Origin: Candidatus Poribacteria bacterium
GTDB taxonomy: Bacteria; Abyssobacteria; SURF-5
Reading direction: 5' to 3'
Assembly (NCBI GenBank): GCA_016215705.1
Contig: JACRIR010000262.1
Span: 1 to 61,795, forward strand
Length of the DNA stretch: 61,795 bases
Shown: piece after piece, positions 1-8,652 of the stretch
How the letters are laid out: each line of letters begins with the position of its first letter
How positions within the stretch are numbered: the first letter of the stretch is position 1
The notes under the pieces: model-generated
Database searches by the model: none
Seen by the model: only the letters and a program-made list of their open reading frames with translations
Told to the model about the DNA's origin: nothing
Program-made: the position numbers and the translations under genes

Positions 1-296
1 CCGCCGATGACGACGATGGGGCTTCCGGCGCGCATGGCATTGGCTATGCCGGTGACCGAGTTCGTCAGACCGGGTCCGGCGGTCACGACGGCCACGCCGG
101 GTTTTCGGGTGATGCGAGCCCATCCGTCGGCGGCGTGCGTGGCGGCTTGCTCGTGGCGCACGTCGACAACGCGGATTCCGGTTTCTATGCAACCGGTGTA
201 AATAGGTTGAATGTGTCCGCCACATAAAGTGAAAATACATTCTGAGCCTTCGTTTTTCAGCGCTTTTGCGACGAGGTATCCGCCTTGTTTGTTCAT
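1..296 (-). CDS. Thiamine-diphosphate-dependent enzyme, N-terminal part (cut by window edge)
   Basis: Only the first 98 or so residues are present; the gene continues past position 1. Translation from the ATG at 296 gives the pyrimidine-binding domain typical of acetolactate synthase-like enzymes. A conserved RHEQAA stretch contains the glutamate that activates thiamine diphosphate, and a TAGPGLTN loop follows near residue 75. The family condenses or decarboxylates 2-oxo acids using thiamine diphosphate, and many members also bind FAD. The exact substrate (acetolactate synthase, oxalyl-CoA decarboxylase and others) cannot be told from this fragment. Confidence 0.85.
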   Translation of the reverse strand, partial: MNKQGGYLVAKALKNEGSECIFTLCGGHIQPIYTGCIETGIRVVDVRHEQAATHAADGWARITRKPGVAVVTAGPGLTNSVTGIANAMRAGSPIVVIG

Positions 297-324
297 TTCT
301 TCGTTCTTTCGTTAGTAGTTCCGG

Positions 325-657
325 TCATGCGTCGTCGAAGAGTTTTTTCCACGTATCCTTGCTTCTTTCATAGCCTGCATCGCGTTTTGCCGGCCCGCGG
401 TCATCGGCAAAATCAAATTCATCGCAGAAGTTGCCTTTTTCCTTGTCGAGCACGAGCTCGGTTGTCGGGCTTTTGCACTGGTTTGGCGCGTGCGCATCAT
501 AGAGCTTGCAGTTAAGGCAGCAATGGAGGTCGTAGCCGCAGTTCGCGCACGTTTCCGTTCGTCCCGGAAAGCGATGCTGCGAAACCCAGGCTGCGCCGCA
601 TTTATGGCAAAGCTTCAACTCTTGCCGGCTCCTATGCTGACCTGTGTGAGTATGCAC
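325..657 (-). CDS. Small zinc-ribbon protein of unknown function
   Basis: This short protein carries a Cys-rich zinc-ribbon core: CHKCG near residue 17, CANCG near residue 37, and CCLNC followed by a further Cys shortly after. The C-terminal half is charged and probably flexible. The start is uncertain. The longest reading opens with GTG at 657, but an AGGAG-like site lies inside it and better fits a TTG near 618, just before the first Cys pair. It ends 28 bases before the thiamine-diphosphate enzyme gene and may be co-transcribed with it. I do not recognise a function; zinc binding is inferred from the Cys spacing. Confidence 0.7.
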   Translation of the reverse strand: MHTHTGQHRSRQELKLCHKCGAAWVSQHRFPGRTETCANCGYDLHCCLNCKLYDAHAPNQCKSPTTELVLDKEKGNFCDEFDFADDRGPAKRDAGYERSKDTWKKLFDDA

Positions 658-732
658 AACCCATTCATCTTATTATATTGACAGGCAGACATATTTGTCC
701 AGACTTTGCGACGGTCGGGGTGTGCGAATAGA

Positions 733-752
733 GGGCACGGCGCGCCGTGCCC
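733..752. repeat. Palindromic repeat, family R2 (copy a)
   Basis: This is a perfect self-complementary 20-mer with arms GGGCACGGCG and CGCCGTGCCC, followed by CTAC. It lies between the zinc-ribbon and permease genes in a stretch (658-810) that otherwise shows no gene. Near-identical copies occur at 12855 and 59908. Confidence 0.8.
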
Positions 753-810
753 CTACAGGAATTCTTGCGCCCATGGCCACTATTTATGTCGCCCGCCCCG
801 ATGGTTGGTC

Positions 811-2808
811 CTACACGCGGACAGGAACGATTATGAAGGGAATGCCCTGGCGATACAGTCTTCTCTGTATGGTGAAGGTGATGTAGTTGTGGAGCAGGCG
901 GGTCAGGAAGGAATCGTTCGGGAACACGAGTTGTCCGCCGAAGAAGACGGCGTTGGGGAAACGTTCGAGAATCTTTGAGGCGAGTTTTGTGATTTCCTCG
1001 ACGGCATCGTTCCCGATTGAGGAAAAGCCTTCAGCATAATAGCCGTTTCGCCGCATGAACTCGACATAGCGGTTAACTTCGGTTTTTGTGTGTTCATCTA
1101 GGTTCTGGATATCCGCTGTGCCCTTGAACGTGCCGGCATCGATCACCCCTACTTGCACGAAAGCAAAATTCTTGAACCCTTCTCCGAATAGTCGGATTAC
1201 GCCGAACAGCGTATGGAGCCCGAGACCATTGAATCCATTGACGAGCACAACCGCTGTCTTTGCTTTTGGGTCAAGCCTGGGGTCTTTTGCAGACGTTCTT
1301 TCTTTTGCGGCCGGTAATGCGGGCTCTGAGGAGTCGGCCGCCTGAACGAGGTCATCCAGTTTTCGGAGGAGTTTGAAGGCGGCATCGTAATGGCGCTTGA
1401 TGATGACGGCCAGCACTATTAGGGTTCCCGTGATGAACAAGGTTATCCATCCGCCTTCGTTGAACTTGAGTATGGTAACGGACACGAGAATGAAGGCCGT
1501 CAGGATCAGACCGACACCATTGATTAGAATCCTCTTCGGCCAATTGTCGACCTTGCCGCGCACTTCCCACCAGTGACGCACCATTCCCAATTGCGAAAGT
1601 GTGAATGTGATGAACACGTTGATGCTATAGAGTACTACGAGGAACCGAACGGAGCCACCCGAGAAAAGGATCATTGCAAGGGCAGCGGTTCCCATGATAA
1701 GGACGCCGTTCTGGGTGACGAAGCGGTCGCTGAGGTTGGCGAACCTTGTCGGCACCCATCGGTCGAGGGCCATATAGGACAGGACACGAGGGCCATCAAG
1801 GAAGCCCGTTTGCGCCGCGACAAAGAGGATCGTTGCTTCAGAAACGAGAGTAACGAGAACGAACACTTTTCCTGGATCTCCCCAATCTCTGGTAACGCTT
1901 TCGAAAAGGACAGCGTTCAAAGTTTTTCCTTGTTGCGGCTCGACGCGGTAGAGGATATAAGCGACCATAAGGCCGACGACCATAAAGGCAAGCGAAAAAG
2001 CTATATAATGCATTGTTCGCTTGGCGGTTTCCACCCGGGGCTCCCTGAGGATGGGGATACCGTTGCTGACGGCTTCGATCCCGGTATAGGTTCCCGCTCC
2101 CATACTGTAGGCTCTCAAAATAAGCACAAACATGCCGGCGAAACCGATCTCATAGTAGGTCTCTTGAACGTCGGCGCGCGTAGCGCCTATGACTCCCGAT
2201 AAGTCCATCGAATGCAGAACAACGGCATAGACAATCACGAGCGCGTGCGTTACGATGAAGGTCAGGAATATGGGCACGAGCGGCGCCACGGACTCCTTCA
2301 CCCCCCGGAGATTCAGCAACGTAAGGATAAAGACGCCTGCGACGGCGAGCTCGATCTTGAATTGGTACCATTGCGGCGGGAAATAGCTGAGAATGGCGTC
2401 TGCGCCGCTCGCAATAGAAATCGTAATGGTGAGCACGTAGTCAATGAGGAGAGCGCATCCGGAGACCATGCCCACGTTGGGCGAAAGCAGTTTGCTGGCG
2501 ACCAGGTAACCGCCGCCGCCAGTGGGGAAGAGTTCGATAATTTGCGAATAACTGGCGCTTATCGTATAGATCGTGAAAGCGGAGGCCAGAGCAACAAAGA
2601 ACGCGAGGTGCGGATGAGCGTGCAGGGCGCGGAACGCCTCCTCGGGTCCGTAGCAGGAAGAAGAGATGCCGTCCGCCCCCAGCCCGACCCATGCGAAAAG
2701 CGCTATCAATGAAATCTTGTGGAAAAGCGTTCTGTCGTAGGGGCTACGGGCTCCGCCTATTATCAGGGTTTTCAGGCGACGGGCCAGTGATGGTTTGGGG
2801 GCTTCCAT
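811..2808 (-). CDS. APC-superfamily permease with C-terminal soluble domain
   Basis: A 665-residue inner-membrane transporter. The first 480 or so residues hold about 12 hydrophobic segments and the APC-type opening motif GLGADGISSSCYGPEEAF near residue 42, which suggests uptake of an amino acid or other small cation or organic solute by ion symport. The last 150 residues are hydrophilic with alternating beta and alpha character, resembling the regulatory tails of some APC and KUP-like transporters. The ATG at 2808 follows an AGAGG-like ribosome site at good spacing. It stands alone, 150 bases from the histidine kinase gene. The substrate cannot be assigned from sequence; a K+ or amino acid substrate are both possible. 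Confidence 0.85.
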   Translation of the reverse strand: MEAPKPSLARRLKTLIIGGARSPYDRTLFHKISLIALFAWVGLGADGISSSCYGPEEAFRALHAHPHLAFFVALASAFTIYTISASYSQIIELFPTGGGGYLVASKLLSPNVGMVSGCALLIDYVLTITISIASGADAILSYFPPQWYQFKIELAVAGVFILTLLNLRGVKESVAPLVPIFLTFIVTHALVIVYAVVLHSMDLSGVIGATRADVQETYYEIGFAGMFVLILRAYSMGAGTYTGIEAVSNGIPILREPRVETAKRTMHYIAFSLAFMVVGLMVAYILYRVEPQQGKTLNAVLFESVTRDWGDPGKVFVLVTLVSEATILFVAAQTGFLDGPRVLSYMALDRWVPTRFANLSDRFVTQNGVLIMGTAALAMILFSGGSVRFLVVLYSINVFITFTLSQLGMVRHWWEVRGKVDNWPKRILINGVGLILTAFILVSVTILKFNEGGWITLFITGTLIVLAVIIKRHYDAAFKLLRKLDDLVQAADSSEPALPAAKERTSAKDPRLDPKAKTAVVLVNGFNGLGLHTLFGVIRLFGEGFKNFAFVQVGVIDAGTFKGTADIQNLDEHTKTEVNRYVEFMRRNGYYAEGFSSIGNDAVEEITKLASKILERFPNAVFFGGQLVFPNDSFLTRLLHNYITFTIQRRLYRQGIPFIIVPVRV

Positions 2809-2958
2809 GTTTTGGGGCTACCTCTCACTTACATCATTACTGTCAGAGCCAACCGATTTTCGCGGTGACAGTCAAAAAGGGGTTCCAATGGGCAGTCGGA
2901 TGTCCACGAAACCCCGGAGGTAGTATATAGGAAGGAGATGCCGGATTCAAGGATGTGC

Positions 2959-4722
2959 TTAGCCGTTCAGTACGCCGGATACCAATTCACGCAGCTTGGA
3001 CGTGGAGAACGGCTTAACCAGGAATCGGCAGCCCGTGCTCTCGATGAAGTTTCGCACTTCATCGCGGTATATGTCGCCCGTGCTGAATATTATTCGTCCC
3101 TTCAGGACAGGTCGATTGCTTAAGACCCACTGGTAGAGCTGTTTGCCGTCCAGGCCCGGCATATGGTAATCCACTACAAGAGCGTCGAAGCAGTCGTTTT
3201 CGATCTTATCGGTTGCGGCGTGTCCATCGTTTGCGAAGTCGACGTGATAGCCGTTTCCGAGGACATCGCGAATAACGTCGCGGATGGTGGAATCGTCCTC
3301 GACTACCAGGATTTTTGCAGCGCCTCCGGAGCAGTTTGTGTGATGCTGCGGCTCGTGAGACGTTTCCTTCCTCTGGTCCGCGTTCGGGATTTCCATGATG
3401 AAGGTTGCGCCTTGAGGTGAAGACGACTCGAGGTATATCCTGCCGCCGTGTTCCTCAGCGTAGCGTTTCGATATGCTCAGCCCCAGGCCGGTTCCCTTAC
3501 CGGATTCTTTTGTCGTGAAGAAAGGCTCGAATATCTTTTCGGAGATTTCTTCGGGGACGCCGGGTCCCGAATCTGATATGACGAACTTGACGCAGTTGTG
3601 GTCGTGCGTCGAGCGAATTCGAAGCGCGCCTCCATTAGGTTCCATCGCATGAATCGCGTTGTTTATGATATTCAGGAAGATTTGCGCAAACTGTTTCTCA
3701 TTAACGACTGCGGGAGGAAGATGCGCGCAGAGGTCCGTGACGAGTTCGACACCGTGGTTCCGAAGTTTGTATTCCACAAGCGTCAGCGTGTTTTGGAGCA
3801 CTTGATTGAGATTGACGGCCTCGCGTTCCTGCGTTCCGGGCCGTGAGTAATTGAGAAGCGTCTCGAGTATGGCCTTTGCTCCCATGGCCGACTCCTCGAC
3901 CACGTGGAGCCGCTTCTTGCTTCGCTCATCGCCCGTTTCCTGTTGGAGCATTTGTGAGTAGATGAGGATAGGGGCGATCCTATTGTTAAGCTCATGGGCG
4001 ACTCCCGCGAGCAATTCGCCGAGGGTCGTGAATTTCTCCGATTTGTAGATTTGGTCTTTCAACTCGGCGACGTTTTTTTCCGTTTCGGAGAGGCGATCCA
4101 TTCCGTCGGTCAGCTTTGTCTTGAGGTCTTCGCACTCTTTCCTCATGCGGTCAATTGCCAGCGCTCTTTCCAGTACTATAGCCGTTTGGTCGGCCACCAA
4201 AGTCACGTTTCTTTTGTCTATTGCGCTGAACCGGTGTTTCTTGGAATGGCTGCAGTTGATTACGCCCATGACGGCGCCTTGAAAGATGACGGGGGCGCAC
4301 ACAACCGAGCGGATTTCCTTTGAAGCGTTCTCGAGTTTGATGAAACGTTCGTCAACCTCGCAATCATCGATGAAAACGGCTTCTTCGTGTTCCGCGACCC
4401 AACCTGCTATTCCTTCACCGCGGCTGAATCCTCTGAAAGAAAAGCCTTCTCCGCCGAAAAACGATCCTCCATCGCTTCTGCCTTTCGCGACAAAGAGACT
4501 GAGAGCGCCGTTCTTGGGGTCGCTCAGCATTATGGAACAATTCTCGGCCGGAGTAAATTCTATGATAGCCGTCACAATTGAGATGCAGAGGGCCGGCAAG
4601 TCCTCGAGCAGAGTGACCGCCTGGTTCATCCGAGTTACAAGGCAAAGTTGCGAGAGAGACTCCTTATAACGAAGCTTGATGTCTTCTCCGGAAGGCCCCT
4701 GAGAATCCGTATTGTTCATCAT
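2959..4722 (-). CDS. Hybrid sensor histidine kinase: GAF, HisKA, HATPase and receiver
   Basis: A cytosolic kinase of about 587 residues with no membrane segments. A GAF sensor spans about 25-185, a short coiled coil 190-230, and the phospho-acceptor helix has the H box VAHELNN (His near 243). The ATPase domain shows [17 protein letters not shown] and [11 protein letters not shown]-terminal receiver begins ILVVEDD, with its phospho-Asp in VVDYHMPG near 518 and a later KPF lysine. I chose the ATG at 4722 because GGAG lies seven bases upstream; an in-frame ATG at 4767 lacks such a site. It follows the HDOD gene closely, so the two form one operon. The upstream sigma-54 activator is a plausible partner. 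Confidence 0.92.
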   Translation of the reverse strand: MMNNTDSQGPSGEDIKLRYKESLSQLCLVTRMNQAVTLLEDLPALCISIVTAIIEFTPAENCSIMLSDPKNGALSLFVAKGRSDGGSFFGGEGFSFRGFSRGEGIAGWVAEHEEAVFIDDCEVDERFIKLENASKEIRSVVCAPVIFQGAVMGVINCSHSKKHRFSAIDKRNVTLVADQTAIVLERALAIDRMRKECEDLKTKLTDGMDRLSETEKNVAELKDQIYKSEKFTTLGELLAGVAHELNNRIAPILIYSQMLQQETGDERSKKRLHVVEESAMGAKAILETLLNYSRPGTQEREAVNLNQVLQNTLTLVEYKLRNHGVELVTDLCAHLPPAVVNEKQFAQIFLNIINNAIHAMEPNGGALRIRSTHDHNCVKFVISDSGPGVPEEISEKIFEPFFTTKESGKGTGLGLSISKRYAEEHGGRIYLESSSPQGATFIMEIPNADQRKETSHEPQHHTNCSGGAAKILVVEDDSTIRDVIRDVLGNGYHVDFANDGHAATDKIENDCFDALVVDYHMPGLDGKQLYQWVLSNRPVLKGRIIFSTGDIYRDEVRNFIESTGCRFLVKPFSTSKLRELVSGVLNG

Positions 4723-4772
4723 GTCGTTCTCCGAGAGTTGTGCTAACTTCCCTCTCCCCCCAGGCATTGATT

Positions 4773-5684
4773 TTATTTCCAGTTCGAGAAGAGAGACAGG
4801 AGCGAATCCTTTCGCTTTGTCAGCTCTTCCCGCAAATCAGCCACGTCTTCGCGATCCAGGCTGAGGTCTACAATTGCCGAGGCCGCGAGCGGCTCGATGC
4901 TTGCGCCGTCGGTCAGGTTGATGCCTTCCTGCCGGCAGAGGTGATTCGCCAGTCGCACAATCGCCGTGGGATGTCGGTAGCGCGCGTCATCGCAGATCAC
5001 GCCGTGATGATTGGCAATCGTGAACACAATGGTTTTTGCGAATCTCCATTGTTGTGTCACCCACATTCCAACCTCCGGATGCGAGAAACCCAGCACTTCG
5101 TCTTCGGCCTCGACTGAAGTAACCCCCCCTGCGGACAGTCTGGAAAGGACTCGATTGTAGCTGTCCGGGAAATAGCTGTCCAGGACGATCTTCCCGATAT
5201 CGTGCAATAATCCGCAAACAAAACCGGTTTCCAGCCTGGTCCTGTGAGTCATACCCGCTATTCTCTTGGCGAGGTAGGCGCATGCGAGTGAATGAGTCCA
5301 GAATCTGGTTCGGTCAAAACTGCTTTGCGACGCCTTCTTATGGAAAGCTTCAATGACGGAAGCGCTCAGCGCTATGCTCTTGACAGCTTCGAAACCCAGG
5401 ACGACGATAGCGCGTGAAACTGTTGGAACCTCCTGCGAGAGCCCGAAGCAGGCCGAGTTCGCGACCTTGAGGATGTTCGCCGTGAGAGTTGAGTCGCGTG
5501 AAATTGCTTCGGCCATTTCCGGAGCGTTCGCATGGCCGTCACCCGCAACCTTGAGAATACGGTTTACCGCCACTGATGGCGCCGGCAATTTGAGCGCCTC
5601 CAGTATGAGGCTTTTGCCTTCTTCCTTCTTGCTGCTCATGTCAGCGGCCTTTTGTTCGGCCTTCTTACGGTTAGTTATTGGCAT
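4773..5684 (-). CDS. HDOD domain signalling protein
   Basis: A 303-residue protein dominated by an HDOD domain, about 20-235, with the typical NSACFGLSQEV and GLLHDIGKI stretches. HDOD proteins relate to HD phosphohydrolases but usually act as signalling scaffolds in two-component and cyclic-di-GMP networks. The GLLHDIGK segment keeps an HD pair, so weak hydrolase activity cannot be excluded. The gene is first in an operon with the downstream hybrid kinase. A good sigma-54 -24/-12 element lies about 60 bases upstream, which suggests control by the neighbouring NtrC-type activator. Confidence 0.88.
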   Translation of the reverse strand: MPITNRKKAEQKAADMSSKKEEGKSLILEALKLPAPSVAVNRILKVAGDGHANAPEMAEAISRDSTLTANILKVANSACFGLSQEVPTVSRAIVVLGFEAVKSIALSASVIEAFHKKASQSSFDRTRFWTHSLACAYLAKRIAGMTHRTRLETGFVCGLLHDIGKIVLDSYFPDSYNRVLSRLSAGGVTSVEAEDEVLGFSHPEVGMWVTQQWRFAKTIVFTIANHHGVICDDARYRHPTAIVRLANHLCRQEGINLTDGASIEPLAASAIVDLSLDREDVADLREELTKRKDSLLSLFSNWK

Positions 5685-5742
5685 ATTTGTCTTAGAAGCA
5701 CCGTTGAATTCTGGTTTTTCTCCTTTCTCTCAAGCAGCAATG

Positions 5743-5758
5743 AGCAAAGACAATGCCA
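5743..5758 (-). promoter_or_regulatory. Sigma-54 (-24/-12) promoter before the HDOD-kinase operon
   Basis: Read on the minus strand this is TGGCATTGTCTTTGCT. It has GG and GC separated by exactly ten bases, and close to the consensus TGGCAC-N5-TTGCW. Transcription would begin near 5733, leaving a leader of about 50 bases before the HDOD start. The gene for a sigma-54 activator is immediately upstream. Confidence 0.65.
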
Positions 5759-5788
5759 ACTACTTCATCCAGGGGTGAAGTAGTGGCA
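5754..5788. promoter_or_regulatory. Inverted repeat overlapping the sigma-54 -24 element
   Basis: The plus strand reads TGCCAACTACTTCA, eight bases, then TGAAGTAGTGGCA: a 13-base-pair inverted repeat with one bulged base. One arm contains the -24 element of the adjacent promoter. A separate perfect 12-base palindrome ACAATATATTGT follows at 5791-5802. These are candidate operators or activator sites; the 5685-5950 gap holds no convincing gene. Confidence 0.5.
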
Positions 5789-5950
5789 TAACAATATATT
5801 GTGGTGTGAAGAGAGGACGGCCTTAAGAGGACACTATGGGAATAGGCATGTACATTTATTGACGAAGCAGTAGGGAACGGCGACGCACAAAAAGGGGCGG
5901 TGCATGTTGTCCGGTGTTTGTCGGGGCAAATTATTGGAGAGATTCGTGTA

Positions 5951-7324
5951 TCAGGAAAGGCCCAGTTTGTCCATCTGGTATTTGAGTGTTCGCCGACTGG
6001 TTTTGAGCAACTCGGCGGCTCGGGTCTGAACACCATTGGTGCGGCGCAGGGCTTCCGCAATGATTTCGGTCAGGAACTGGCGCTCGGCTTCATCAAGCGA
6101 CAGTTCGCCCGAGAAAATCTTCTGTGAGAATTGGCCCACGTCATGTTTGAACTGGCGAACTGACTCAGGGAGCATCTCAGGCATGACGACGTCGGCATTC
6201 GAGAGAACCAGCAGCCGTTCGACCACATTCTGCAATTCCCTGACGTTTCCGGGCCAGCTATAGGTCATGAGAAGATCAACGGCTTCGGAAGCGAACGTTT
6301 TCGTGCAAGTGCCGAGCTCGGGTGAAAGAAGTTTGACAAAATGGTCGATTAACAAAGGGATGTCTTCCGAGCGTTCCCTCAGTGGAGGGATACGGATAGG
6401 CACAACGTGTATCCTATAGTAGAGGTCCTCCCGGAATTTCCCTTCTTTGACGGCTTTCTCGAGATCGCGGTTGGTGGCCGCTATGATTCTTACATCGACT
6501 CCGATATTCTGAGTTCCGCCCACTCGCATGAACTCATGTTCTTGCAGGAATCGAAGCAGTTTGACTTGGACCGCCGGAGGGATTTCTCCGATTTCGTCCA
6601 GGAACAGGGTCCCCTTGTCGGCAAGCTCGCAACGCCCGATTTTTTTTGTGGCGCCGGTGAAAGCGCCTTTTTCATGCCCGAACAATTCGCTCTCGAAGAG
6701 GGATTCGGGGAGTGTATTGCAGTCGAGCGCGACGAATGGCCCGTCCTTGCGCGTGCTTTCCTTATGGTAATGGATGGCGCGGGCGACGAGTTCTTTGCCG
6801 GTTCCGCTTTCGCCCAGGAGCAGGACGCTGGTGCGTTTGTCAGCGAGTTGCTCGATTTGCCGATAGATCTCCTGCATCGGTTTGCTCTCGCCCACAAGGT
6901 TTTCAAAGCCGTACCTTTTCTCGACTTGGGCCCGGAGGATTTTCACTTCGTTGGCGAGAGTGCGGTTTTCCAGCGCTTTTTCGGCGACTAGGCGCAGCTC
7001 ATCGACATCGAAAGGTTTAGTGATGTAGTCAAAGGCGCCGAGTTTCATGGCCGCGACGGCTGATTTCGCATCGCGGTTGGCGGTCACCATCACTACCGGC
7101 GGGACCTCATCCATCATTCTCAGTTGGTCGAGCATGGCCATCCCGTCGACCTCGGGCATCTTGATGTCGAGGAAAATGAGGTCCACACGATTGTCGGGCA
7201 AATGGGCAAGAGCCTCGGTGGCAGACTGTTTGAGAACAACATCGTAGCAGTCCTTGAAGATATCGCGGCAGGTGTTCAGGACATAGCGTTCGTCATCGAC
7301 AATCATGAGGACGGGACGTGGCAC
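5951..7324 (-). CDS. NtrC-family sigma-54-dependent response regulator
   Basis: A 457-residue activator with the full three-domain layout. The receiver domain (1-120) begins VLMIVDDE and has its phospho-Asp at about 53 in FLDIKMPE. The AAA+ domain (about 140-370) has Walker A GESGTGKE, the sigma-54-contacting loop GAFTGA and a Walker B LFLDEIGEI. The C-terminal Fis-type helix-turn-helix includes RAAELLKTSRRTLKYQM. It remodels sigma-54 RNA polymerase when phosphorylated. Candidate targets are the sigma-54 promoters at 5743 and 18232. The downstream hybrid kinase is its likely sensor, by position only. Confidence 0.95.
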   Translation of the reverse strand: MPRPVLMIVDDERYVLNTCRDIFKDCYDVVLKQSATEALAHLPDNRVDLIFLDIKMPEVDGMAMLDQLRMMDEVPPVVMVTANRDAKSAVAAMKLGAFDYITKPFDVDELRLVAEKALENRTLANEVKILRAQVEKRYGFENLVGESKPMQEIYRQIEQLADKRTSVLLLGESGTGKELVARAIHYHKESTRKDGPFVALDCNTLPESLFESELFGHEKGAFTGATKKIGRCELADKGTLFLDEIGEIPPAVQVKLLRFLQEHEFMRVGGTQNIGVDVRIIAATNRDLEKAVKEGKFREDLYYRIHVVPIRIPPLRERSEDIPLLIDHFVKLLSPELGTCTKTFASEAVDLLMTYSWPGNVRELQNVVERLLVLSNADVVMPEMLPESVRQFKHDVGQFSQKIFSGELSLDEAERQFLTEIIAEALRRTNGVQTRAAELLKTSRRTLKYQMDKLGLS

Positions 7325-7366
7325 AAAAAGCCTCCTTTAACGCATGTGAGGAATTAGACTTAGCGC

Positions 7367-7395
7367 ATTCTAGCACAGCCGCAAGTTGGTGTCAA
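7367..7395 (-). promoter_or_regulatory. Sigma-70-type promoter of the NtrC-family regulator
   Basis: On the minus strand TTGACA (7395-7390) is followed after 17 bases by TAGAAT (7372-7367). The spacing is ideal and the start codon at 7324 lies about 35 bases downstream of the expected transcription start. Confidence 0.7.
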
Positions 7396-7452
7396 GAATT
7401 GTGCGCAGTCATGTGTGGAAGAGACACGGCTGTTTCTCACTTTTTGGGGGAA

Positions 7453-8532
7453 TTAGCGGCTGCGATTCTCCATGATGCGAAGTCCCAGGTCGATGTAGTC
7501 CTCGAACGGCTCTGCATATTTGTCGCGTTGCCTCATGATGATTGCGCCCGTCGGACATAGATGGACGCATACACCGCAGCCGATACATTTGTCCGTGGTT
7601 GCCTGCGGGACATCGCCCGTGTCTTTCATCGCCTTCATGTGGCATTTTTCAATGCAAGTTCCGCAGTGGCTGCACTGGTCCTCGAGAACATTCGGTAAGA
7701 AGCGGGAGGTGGCGACAGTGGTTGGCGTCTTCATTTTCGTAATGCCGGCAAGAATATCGCAGCAACAGCCGCAGCAACTGCAAAGGAAGTCGGCTGATTT
7801 TGTGTTGGTTGTGCAGTGGACAAGCCCTGCGTCCGCCGCGCGCCGGGTGATCTCTACGGCTTCCTGTAAGGAGACCTTGCGGGCGAAACCAGCTTGTATC
7901 AGGTGTTCAGCGTCGGCATCGAAAGCAAGACATACTTCCGTCGGGGCGCCGCATCCTTTCCCGAGCAGGTTTGCGGCGGTTCGGCAGTAGCATTGTCCCA
8001 CTCCGACCAGCGAGTGTCTCGCGATGAACTCCGAGACTTTCTCGAACGGGAACACTTCCACTCCGGCGGGTATCTCGCGCTCGATCGGGATTGTGCGCGC
8101 CGCGGTAGTGTGCTCCGAGTCCCGCGCGATGATCGGCCCGAGAACTGTGGAAAAATACTCATCGAACAGTTTCGCCAGGCGGACGAAGTCAACGCCCGTC
8201 TTTTTGCCCGCGCCCATGAACTGAATTTCGACTACGCCGGGCATCAAGGCGAGTCTTCGATAAATGCGCGCATCGGCCGGGCCGCTCGCGTGTATGAGAC
8301 CTTTTGCCGCAAGTTTCTCAAGATGCTCGCTCACTGCGGCGGGTTCGCGTCCAAGGGTCTCGGCGATGCTTTCAGAAGCGCTCGGGAACAGAGGCAGGGC
8401 GGCGACCACAGTTGCGTCATCTTCCGAATACAGCATTTTCAGGATATCGAATTCGACACCAGACTCGCTCTTGGGCAGTCTGAAGGGCGGCTCATCGAAA
8501 GCCGCGCGCAATGTCTCATAAGCATCCGGCAT
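7453..8532 (-). CDS. Winged-helix plus 4Fe-4S ferredoxin-domain protein
   Basis: A 359-residue protein. Residues 25-95 look like a winged-helix DNA-binding or MarR-like fold (SIAETLGREPAAVSEHLEKL, then KGLIHASG). A middle region includes QCYCRTAANLLGKGCG and a dense Cys cluster CSCCGCCCD near 250. The C-terminal third has two ferredoxin motifs, CSHCGTCIEKC and CIGCGVCVHLC, predicting two [4Fe-4S] clusters. Similar proteins are common in anaerobes, often annotated only as 4Fe-4S binding proteins. Redox-linked regulation or electron transfer are both possible; I infer no specific role. It has its own strong promoter. Confidence 0.85.
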   Translation of the reverse strand: MPDAYETLRAAFDEPPFRLPKSESGVEFDILKMLYSEDDATVVAALPLFPSASESIAETLGREPAAVSEHLEKLAAKGLIHASGPADARIYRRLALMPGVVEIQFMGAGKKTGVDFVRLAKLFDEYFSTVLGPIIARDSEHTTAARTIPIEREIPAGVEVFPFEKVSEFIARHSLVGVGQCYCRTAANLLGKGCGAPTEVCLAFDADAEHLIQAGFARKVSLQEAVEITRRAADAGLVHCTTNTKSADFLCSCCGCCCDILAGITKMKTPTTVATSRFLPNVLEDQCSHCGTCIEKCHMKAMKDTGDVPQATTDKCIGCGVCVHLCPTGAIIMRQRDKYAEPFEDYIDLGLRIMENRSR

Positions 8533-8568
8533 AAGAATCTCCTCCTTGGAATTCGGGGTGTGTATTGA

Positions 8569-8597
8569 ATTGTAAGATATCGAGGGTATGCTGTCAA
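8569..8597 (-). promoter_or_regulatory. Sigma-70-type promoter of the winged-helix/ferredoxin gene
   Basis: The minus strand shows TTGACA (8597-8592), 17 bases, then TACAAT (8574-8569). The expected start of transcription is about 30 bases before the ATG at 8532, and an AGGAGGAG-like ribosome site precedes that ATG. Confidence 0.75.
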
Positions 8598-8652
8598 GGC
8601 AGCGAAGAACCGAGGTCGCGGAGTTTTCATAGACGGCTGCGTTCGATTTTGT

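Noticed and set aside
1573-2202. Open frame of 209 codons on the plus strand
   Set aside because: Antisense shadow of the APC permease gene; no ribosome site or motif.
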